Shown here: positions 1-4,401 of the stretch, in pieces
Numbering within the stretch: the first letter of the stretch is position 1
Layout: every line of letters starts with the position of its first letter
NCBI GenBank assembly: GCA_009698975.1
Contig: WLPB01000041.1
Coordinates: 1 to 7,937 of the forward strand
Origin: Actinomycetota bacterium
Lineage (GTDB): Bacteria; Actinomycetota; Actinomycetes; Nanopelagicales; Nanopelagicaceae
Direction: 5' to 3'
DNA length: 7,937 nucleotides
The notes under the pieces: model-generated
Told to the model about the DNA's origin: nothing
Databases searched by the model: none
The model's input: only the letters and a program-made list of their open reading frames with translations
Made by a program: the position numbers and the translations under genes

Positions 1-658
1 TATGACTGAAATTATTGAAGAGGTACTCGAAACTTCGAATATCGCAATTATTACCGGACCCAATCTGGCTGATGAACTTATTTTGCGCCAACCCGCAGGC
101 GCTGTTGCCGCCGCCGCAACGATGGCAGTCTCCGAACAAGTTCGAGATCTCTTCCGAAATCCTTACTACCGCGTCTACACCTCAACTGATGTACTCGGCT
201 GCGAATTCGCCGGCGCGATCAAATCCGTAATCGCGCTAGCTGTTGGTATCTCTATCGGTCTGGGTTATGGAGAAAATACTCAATCGATGTTGATCACTCG
301 CGGTCTCAATGAAGTTGCTCGCCTCTGCGCAGCTCACGGTGCGGATCCATTATCTGCGGCCGGACTTGCCGGAATGGGCGACCTCGTTGCGAGTTGCGGT
401 TCACCGCTTTCACGTAATCGAACATTCGGCGAAGCAATTGGACGTACCGGCAGCATGGATTCCGCTCTTAACGAATTCAAGAAAACTGTCGAAGGTGTTG
501 CATCCTCATCTGCCGTTGTCGAGATCGCTCACCGTGTAGGCGTAGAAGTGCCCGTCATCGAATCAGTTGCAGATATCGTTAATGGTTCACTCACACCTGA
601 GCAAGCGCTGACGCGCCTTATGGAAATCACAACCAACGCCGAGAACTTCATTCGATGA
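1..658 (+). CDS. gpsA: Glycerol-3-phosphate dehydrogenase [NAD(P)+], 3' part (5' end outside the window)
   Basis: GpsA interconverts dihydroxyacetone phosphate and sn-glycerol 3-phosphate with NAD(P)H in the cytosol, supplying the backbone for phospholipids. The window holds 218 residues against about 330 for the family. The N-terminal Rossmann nucleotide-binding half is missing. The ATG at 2 is not a likely start: MTEIIEEVL matches an internal segment of the family just before the GPNLA motif (here residues 19-23). The catalytic-type lysine lies in GAIKSV (K74), followed by NTQSMLITRGLNE (92-104), GLAGMGDLV (121-129) and SPLSRNR (134-140), the C-terminal substrate and cofactor signature. The gene runs to a TGA at 656-658 that overlaps the ddl ATG (ATGA), so the two are probably translationally coupled. 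No frameshift or missing key residue is visible in the part present. Identity is close to certain; the true start is upstream. Confidence 0.96.
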   Translation, partial: MTEIIEEVLETSNIAIITGPNLADELILRQPAGAVAAAATMAVSEQVRDLFRNPYYRVYTSTDVLGCEFAGAIKSVIALAVGISIGLGYGENTQSMLITRGLNEVARLCAAHGADPLSAAGLAGMGDLVASCGSPLSRNRTFGEAIGRTGSMDSALNEFKKTVEGVASSSAVVEIAHRVGVEVPVIESVADIVNGSLTPEQALTRLMEITTNAENFIR

Positions 659-1710
659 AACGCGTTGCAATCCTCTGCGGGGGCATGAGCTCCGAGCATG
701 AAATCTCATGTATCTCAGCTGGGGGAGTGATCGGGGCAATCGACCGAACTAAATACCTGCCGATTCTTATTGGAATTACCAAGAGTGGTCACTGGGTACA
801 TATCACTGAGGATTTCCCACTTCACATCGTCGATGGAGTTTTACCTGTAATCCCTGAAGATGCACCAGCGATAGTTACCGATATCTCTGGATTTACCCTC
901 AATGGCGAAAACCTCAAAATCGATATCGTCTTTCCAGTACTGCATGGTCCATTTGGTGAAGATGGAACAGTGCAAGGAATGCTCGAAATGGCTGGACTGC
1001 CATATGTGGGTTCTGGAGTATTGGCATCTGCCGTCGCTATGGATAAATCTTTTGCGAAGCCAATCTTCTCTTCCCATGGCCTCAAGGTTGCAGCTGGAAT
1101 TACCGTTACAGCAGAGCAGTGGAAGTCTGGAGCTGCACAAGTGACTCGCGATGCCGCATCACTTACCTACCCGCTCTTTGTAAAGCCTGCTCGCGGTGGT
1201 TCCAGTCGCGGAACTTCAAAGGTCAAGAGCGAAGGTGATCTCTCTGCAGCTATGGATGAGGCTCTTAAATTTGACAACAAAGTCATGATTGAAAACGCAG
1301 TTGTAGGCGCAGAGATTGAATGTGCAGTACTCGAAATTGATGGCGCTGCACAAGCATCGGTTGTTGGCAAAATTTCAATTGATCCAAAGTTTGAATTTTA
1401 TGATTTTCAAGCGAAGTACTTAGATGGAGCAACAACTATCGAACTACCTGCACCTATTGATTCAAAGATAAGCGATGAGATTCGTGCCCTCGCTGTCACT
1501 GCATTTAAAGCTCTTGGGTGTAAAGGCCTTGCCCGAGTAGATTTCTTCTTAACGCCTAACAATGAAATTATCATCAACGAGCTCAATACAATGCCTGGAT
1601 TTACCGCAACATCAGTCTTTCCAAAGATGTGGGCTGCTACTGGAGTGAACTACACAGAGATCATTTCGCACTTATTGCTTAACGCGCAATCTAGCCCAAT
1701 TACGAAATAA
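655..1710 (+). CDS. ddl: D-alanine--D-alanine ligase
   Basis: This ATP-grasp enzyme joins two D-alanines in the cytosol, making the dipeptide that MurF adds to the peptidoglycan precursor. Its 351 residues fit the longer actinobacterial DdlA type. Visible motifs: CGGMSSEHEIS (8-18; E14 corresponds to E. coli DdlB E15, first D-Ala site), HGPFGEDGTVQG (97-108), AMDK (128-131), the ATP-binding lysine and glycine/serine loop KPARGGSSRG (177-186), QAKY (252-255), R294 and D296, and NELNTMPGFTATS (308-320; N311 and S320 match DdlB N272 and S281). Y255 matches DdlB Tyr216; phenylalanine there marks D-lactate ligases, so a normal D-Ala-D-Ala product is expected. The loop reads GSSRGT where GSSVGI or GSSMGI is common. 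The start overlaps the gpsA stop and has no strong Shine-Dalgarno, consistent with coupling to gpsA. The next gene begins 4 bases after the TAA. Confidence 0.97.
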   Translation: MKRVAILCGGMSSEHEISCISAGGVIGAIDRTKYLPILIGITKSGHWVHITEDFPLHIVDGVLPVIPEDAPAIVTDISGFTLNGENLKIDIVFPVLHGPFGEDGTVQGMLEMAGLPYVGSGVLASAVAMDKSFAKPIFSSHGLKVAAGITVTAEQWKSGAAQVTRDAASLTYPLFVKPARGGSSRGTSKVKSEGDLSAAMDEALKFDNKVMIENAVVGAEIECAVLEIDGAAQASVVGKISIDPKFEFYDFQAKYLDGATTIELPAPIDSKISDEIRALAVTAFKALGCKGLARVDFFLTPNNEIIINELNTMPGFTATSVFPKMWAATGVNYTEIISHLLLNAQSSPITK

Positions 1711-1714
1711 CGTC

Positions 1715-2854
1715 ATGCAATCAAAAAGAGTTGTCAGCACAATGTTTGCCATATTTGCAACAGCTTCCACCCTCTTTAACGTCCCACTCGCAAGTGCCTC
1801 TAGTGGTGAGTTCATCTGGACCAAGAATTACAGTGGCGAAGCTGTTAAACGCCCCCTCGATGGATCTGGTTCGAATGTAACCGCAACTTCTACCTTTGGC
1901 GCTGGTTTAGCGCTCTATATTTACGGAGATTATTTATATACCTGCTACGGAAAAGTGCGACGAGTGGGACTTGATGGAACAGGGGCTACCACGCTAAGGA
2001 CACTTTCAGACATTTACTCGGTGGTGAGTGACGGAACATATTTATATTACGGTTTTGAAAATGCTCAGAAAATTGGGCGCATGAATATGGATGGTTCTGG
2101 AGCCAATGATTCATGGGTAACTTTCGCCGGAATTACGGGTCTCAATTCTGGATGGATGACGATTAACAATGGAACGCTTTACTTTGGTGGTGGCGCGAAT
2201 GCTACTTCTCAAAAAATTGGTTCAGTATCTGTTTCAGGCGGTACACCGACGTTGATTTACTCAGATATTAATGCAATTGCGGGAATAGCTTCAGACGGCA
2301 CATATCTTTATTGGGTCCACTACTCTTCAGGTAATTTGAGTCGCTCTTTACTTGATGGAAGTAATGTAACGATAAATTTCGTGACAGGCCTTAGCAGTAA
2401 CGTATGGGACATTGAATATTGGAATTCATACTTGTATATCAGTAACAGTAACTATGTAGCTCGCGTGAAATCAGATGGCACGGGTTTACAAGCTTCCTGG
2501 ATTCTCTCCGGTGGAGATCGGGGATTAGCCATCTCTGGAACTCCAGTGTCTGCGACCACCTTGGCGAGTTATTCGCTTGCGGAAGCTCCTGTTAAAGGAG
2601 TGACCTCAAGTGTTACAGCAACCTTCTCGGCGGCTGGCAAGGTAACTTTCACTGCCAACGGGAAAAAAATCCCAAACTGTGTGAAAATTAATACCAACGC
2701 AACGGCGCCGTTTACGGCAACATGTAATTGGAAGCCAGCGGTACAGGGCAGTCAAAGAATTGCGGCAACTATCGCTCCGACGGTAACTTCAAATTTACCG
2801 CTCTCGGTCACGCTGGGCTCAACGAGAGTAATCGCGAGAAAAACAACCCGTTAA
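1715..2854 (+). CDS. Secreted six-blade beta-propeller-like protein with C-terminal Ig-like domain, function unknown
   Basis: I do not recognise a named gene. The 379-residue product begins with a Sec-type signal peptide: K4-R5, a hydrophobic core to about residue 25, and an A-S-A site, so cleavage is likely after A28. Residues about 35-275 hold a repeat spaced about 40 residues apart with a turn like LDGSG: 48 (LDGSGS), 86 (LDGTGA), 125 (MDGSGA), 173 (VSGGTP), 213 (LDGSNV) and 253 (SDGTGL). These alternate with strands such as SDGTYLYY (105-112), SDGTYLYW (193-200), GDYLYT and NSYLYI. This resembles YWTD/LDLR class B or DUF5050-type propellers. Residues about 295-365 form an Ig-like beta domain (TATFSAAGKVTFTANGKKIP) with C322 and C337, perhaps a disulfide. 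No transmembrane anchor or sorting signal is seen, so release or non-covalent wall binding is likely. The ATG lies 4 bases after ddl, so co-transcription is likely. Binding or scaffolding is a guess; no catalytic residues can be identified. Confidence 0.85.
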   Translation: MQSKRVVSTMFAIFATASTLFNVPLASASSGEFIWTKNYSGEAVKRPLDGSGSNVTATSTFGAGLALYIYGDYLYTCYGKVRRVGLDGTGATTLRTLSDIYSVVSDGTYLYYGFENAQKIGRMNMDGSGANDSWVTFAGITGLNSGWMTINNGTLYFGGGANATSQKIGSVSVSGGTPTLIYSDINAIAGIASDGTYLYWVHYSSGNLSRSLLDGSNVTINFVTGLSSNVWDIEYWNSYLYISNSNYVARVKSDGTGLQASWILSGGDRGLAISGTPVSATTLASYSLAEAPVKGVTSSVTATFSAAGKVTFTANGKKIPNCVKINTNATAPFTATCNWKPAVQGSQRIAATIAPTVTSNLPLSVTLGSTRVIARKTTR

Positions 2855-2873
2855 AGATCAGCCAGTAACAGGG
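2839..2873 (-). terminator. Intrinsic terminator of the RAM-domain gene, overlapping both convergent stop codons
   Basis: On the minus strand, CCCTGTTA (2873-2866) can pair with TAACGGG (2853-2847) with one bulged base (2870) and a 12-base loop. The hairpin is followed directly by TTGTTTTT (2846-2839). The 5' arm lies in the last codons of the RAM-domain gene, and its TGA stop (2860-2858) is in the loop. The 3' arm and U-tract are the antisense of the last codons and stop of the secreted-protein gene. In the plus direction there is no T-run after the hairpin, so it should work mainly in the minus direction. Confidence 0.7.
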
Positions 2874-3091
2874 CAAGTCAGGGTGCGAGTTATTCCTGGA
2901 ACAGCCTGAACTTTGGTGAGGATAAGGCGACCGAACTCCTCCATTGTTGAGGCTTCAGCGCGCATGATGACATCGTATGGACCAGTGATTCCCTCAGCGA
3001 GTGTGACGCCAGGAATTGCAGCGATCGCATGTGTAACCGATGAGGCCTTGCCGACATCAGTTTGAATCAAGATATATGCCTGTACGTTCAT
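2858..3091 (-). CDS. Stand-alone Lrp/AsnC ligand-binding (RAM) domain protein
   Basis: This 77-residue protein matches the C-terminal effector-binding domain of Lrp/AsnC regulators but has no helix-turn-helix DNA-binding domain. Visible family features are the opening beta strand MNVQAYILIQT, the helix around 15-26, GVTLAEGITGPYDVIMRAEA (28-47, with the conserved GPYD at 37-40), a second helix (about 50-62), and the closing VPGITRTLTCPV (64-75). RAM domains form beta-alpha-beta-beta-alpha-beta dimers and higher oligomers that bind amino acids or other small molecules. Without its own DNA-binding part it may sense a ligand alone or modulate a full-length Lrp protein; the effector is unknown. 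The ATG at 3091 has a TANNNT box exactly 7 bases upstream and only a distant GAGG, suggesting a leaderless mRNA. It is divergent from thiL by 36 bases and convergent with the secreted-protein gene (three bases between stop codons). This small gene is, from memory, a common neighbour of thiL in Actinobacteria. Confidence 0.92.
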   Translation of the reverse strand: MNVQAYILIQTDVGKASSVTHAIAAIPGVTLAEGITGPYDVIMRAEASTMEEFGRLILTKVQAVPGITRTLTCPVTG

Positions 3092-3104
3092 GGGCTCAAC
3101 GCTA
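3092..3104 (-). promoter_or_regulatory. Putative leaderless promoter -10 of the RAM-domain gene (TAGCGT, 7 bases, ATG)
   Basis: On the minus strand, TAGCGT (3104-3099) fits the actinobacterial -10 consensus TANNNT. It is followed by exactly 7 bases and then the ATG, so transcription would start at or next to the start codon. The only Shine-Dalgarno-like GAGG is 13 bases away, too far to be efficient. A -35 is weak: TAGTCA at 3128-3123, 18 bases upstream, is the best candidate. Confidence 0.55.
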
Positions 3105-3117
3105 CCTCATGAGATAG
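3102..3117. promoter_or_regulatory. Near-perfect 16-base palindrome in the divergent gap, candidate operator
   Basis: CTACCTCATGAGATAG is self-complementary at 7 of 8 base pairs, with a perfect core CTCATGAG. Its centre (between 3109 and 3110) coincides with the centre of the 36-base gap between the two start codons. Its outer CTA and TAG triplets are the first bases of the two opposing -10 boxes. A dimeric repressor could bind here and close both promoters. The alternative is that the symmetry is only two back-to-back promoter elements. Confidence 0.45.
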
Positions 3118-3127
3118 GTTTCTGACT
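3115..3127 (+). promoter_or_regulatory. Putative leaderless promoter -10 of thiL (TAGGTT, 7 bases, ATG)
   Basis: TAGGTT (3115-3120) fits TANNNT and is followed by 7 bases and the thiL ATG, the spacing expected for a leaderless mRNA. The partial AGG at 3116-3118 could alternatively act as a poor Shine-Dalgarno. No convincing -35 hexamer is seen 16-18 bases upstream, where the sequence enters the divergent gene. Confidence 0.5.
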
Positions 3128-4054
3128 ATGGCGCTAAACGAGAGTGAAGTAATTGAGCTGCTCTCTCGCATCTTTGCGACGGCAGACCGACGCCTGCAGA
3201 TCGGCATTGGAGATGATGCCGCCGTTGTCGCAGGTTTCGCTCAACAAATTTTGACCACCGATATTGCCGTAGATGGCGTGCACTTTAAGAAGGAATGGTC
3301 GAGCGCGTATGAGATTGGTCAGCGCATAGCGGTGGCTAACATCGCCGATATTTTAAGCATGAATGGCCGGTGCGATTATCTCCTCGTAGCAGCCTCGTTG
3401 ACCGGTAATGAGAGTTTGCAATGGATTGGCGAACTTGCCCTCGGAATTTCTGACGCTGCGAAAGAGGCAGGAGCAATTGTCGTCGGTGGAGATATCTCGC
3501 AATCTTCTTCGCTTCAATTTGCAGTCACCGCAGTGGGCCATAGCGAGAAGGTCATTACGCGAAGTGGGGCACAGGTCGGGGATTCAATTTACCTCTCCTC
3601 ACTTACCGGATGGTCCGCCGCAGGGTTGCATCTTCTCTCCAATTCAATTGAGGCAGATTCGGATATTGCACAAGAAGCCCTGCGAGAGTACAAATCTCCC
3701 ACTCTCGACCTCGTAACAGATTTTTCAAGCGCGAACGCCATGGCAGATGTGAGTGATTCAGTATTGGTCCAGATAAATCAGATAGCGAAGGCATCGGGAG
3801 TTGCGGCGCGCCTCTTACTTATTGAAATCGAAAAGTCTGACGAATTCATTCGCCTCAACAATTTGGCGCAAGAACTTGGCGTAGATATTTGGCAGTGGGT
3901 ACTAGCTGGGGGAGAAGATCATGCGCTCATTGCGACTGGTCGCCACTTACCAGGAATCAAAATTGGTGAAGTTTTAGTAGGCACAGGCGTTGAGATCAAC
4001 GATCATGAGGGCAGAAAAAAAGTGGCCCCAGTTTCCTGGAGCCACTTCTCGTAA
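3128..4054 (+). CDS. thiL: Thiamine-monophosphate kinase (divergent motifs)
   Basis: ThiL phosphorylates thiamine monophosphate with ATP to make thiamine diphosphate, the active cofactor, in the cytosol. The 308-residue length is typical. PurM/ThiL-superfamily motifs are in order: GIGDDAAV (26-33), TTDIAVDGVHF (43-53), NIADILSM (71-78), GGD (120-122), RSGAQVGDSIYLS (145-157), DVSDS (207-211), AGGEDHAL (260-267) and the terminal SWSHF (303-307), equivalent to GW.HF. The metal-site aspartates D29, D30, D45, D74, D122, D207, D210 and D264 are present. Several surrounding positions are unusual: NIAD for NLSD, SDS for SDG, Q214 where the SDGLxxDL motif has Asp, and GGEDHA for GGEDYE. The kinase call is still the best fit, with some chance of altered activity. 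The ATG at 3128 is preceded by TAGGTT exactly 7 bases upstream, suggesting leaderless translation. The last codons double as the rpmB terminator. Confidence 0.93.
   Translation: MALNESEVIELLSRIFATADRRLQIGIGDDAAVVAGFAQQILTTDIAVDGVHFKKEWSSAYEIGQRIAVANIADILSMNGRCDYLLVAASLTGNESLQWIGELALGISDAAKEAGAIVVGGDISQSSSLQFAVTAVGHSEKVITRSGAQVGDSIYLSSLTGWSAAGLHLLSNSIEADSDIAQEALREYKSPTLDLVTDFSSANAMADVSDSVLVQINQIAKASGVAARLLLIEIEKSDEFIRLNNLAQELGVDIWQWVLAGGEDHALIATGRHLPGIKIGEVLVGTGVEINDHEGRKKVAPVSWSHFS
4015..4047 (-). terminator. Intrinsic terminator of rpmB, inside the thiL 3' end
   Basis: Positions 4020-4031 and 4036-4047 form an inverted repeat: AAGTGGC pairs with GCCACTT, there is one C/A mismatch, and CCAG pairs with CTGG around a TTTC loop. 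That is 11 paired positions of 12. On the minus strand the stem is followed by a T-run (complement of the A-run 4015-4021). The hairpin begins 17 bases after the rpmB stop and lies wholly within the last codons of thiL (stop 4052-4054). No T-run follows in the plus direction, so it should terminate rpmB rather than thiL. Confidence 0.82.
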
Positions 4055-4064
4055 TAGTAATTAA

Positions 4065-4253
4065 TTAAGCGCGAGCAACCTTGCCAGCCTTAAGGCATGA
4101 GGTGCAGACGTTCTGACGCTTTGATGCACCCTTAACGAGTGTCTTTACGCGCTGAATATTTGGATTCCAGCGGCGACGAGTCTTCACCTGTGAGTGTGAG
4201 ACGTTATTTCCGAAGCTTGGACCCTTGCCACAGATGTCGCATGTTGATGCCAT
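4065..4253 (-). CDS. rpmB: 50S ribosomal protein L28
   Basis: The 62-residue basic protein has the L28 pattern: MASTCDICGKGPSFGNNVSHS at the N-terminus, then KTRRRWNPNIQRV (24-36) and a VCTSCLKAGKV C-terminus. It is the zinc-ribbon (C+) form, with two Cys pairs: C5/C8 and C50/C53. L28 binds 23S rRNA in the large subunit near the E-site side. The C+ form is the normal zinc-replete paralogue; a cysteine-free copy, if there is one, would be elsewhere in the genome. The start is fixed by a perfect Shine-Dalgarno AAGGAG (complement of 4261-4266) 7 bases before the ATG, the strongest ribosome-binding site in the window. The gene runs against its neighbours: convergent with thiL (10 bases between the two stop codons) and divergent from recG. 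It ends in an intrinsic terminator inside the thiL 3' end. Confidence 0.97.
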   Translation of the reverse strand: MASTCDICGKGPSFGNNVSHSQVKTRRRWNPNIQRVKTLVKGASKRQNVCTSCLKAGKVARA

Positions 4254-4275
4254 TGCGGTACTCCTTGAATCTATA
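4254..4275 (-). promoter_or_regulatory. rpmB ribosome-binding site and possible -10
   Basis: On the minus strand, AAGGAG (4266-4261) stands 7 bases before the rpmB ATG, an ideal Shine-Dalgarno. Just upstream, TATAGA (4275-4270) resembles a -10 element and would give a very short leader. No good -35 is visible at 16-18 bases from it, so the promoter call is weak while the ribosome-binding site is firm. Confidence 0.6.
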
Positions 4276-4285
4276 AAGCCAATCG

Positions 4286-4304
4286 CCCTGAGCGCCTAGC
4301 AGGG
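4286..4304. repeat. Short inverted repeat CCCTG...CAGGG in the rpmB/recG gap
   Basis: CCCTG (4286-4290) and CAGGG (4300-4304) are perfect 5-base inverted arms around a 9-base loop. The repeat lies upstream of the rpmB start, where it could be an operator or, if transcription begins further upstream, a leader hairpin. The rest of the 148-base gap (4254-4401) shows a run of six G (4321-4326), a weak bulged hairpin at 4328-4351 and no clear recG promoter. No T-run follows either hairpin. Confidence 0.3.
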
Positions 4305-4401
4305 GCAAACGATATCAAGAGGGGGGCCATTCGAGCCAATCCGTGGCAATGAGCGAGCTCAATAGCGAAGAAAATGGGAGCGCACAAGAGAGAATAAAGG
4401 C

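Noticed and set aside
2..4. ATG at position 2 as the gpsA start codon
   Set aside because: The downstream residues align with an internal part of GpsA and the product would lack the whole Rossmann half. The gene is simply cut by the window edge.
822..1140. Minus-strand open frames (87 and 99 codons) opposite ddl
   Set aside because: They are antisense to a conserved enzyme, with low-complexity or cysteine-rich translations and no start signals.
4254..4320. Zinc (Zur) operator upstream of rpmB
   Set aside because: No AT-rich palindrome of the actinobacterial Zur type is present, and the protein is the zinc-containing form, which is normally not Zur-repressed.
4328..4351. Bulged hairpin CATT-cga-GCCA/TGGC-AATG as a terminator or riboswitch in the rpmB/recG gap
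   Set aside because: The stem is only 4 + 4 base pairs with a 3-base bulge and no T-run. No known riboswitch core was recognised in the 148 bases.
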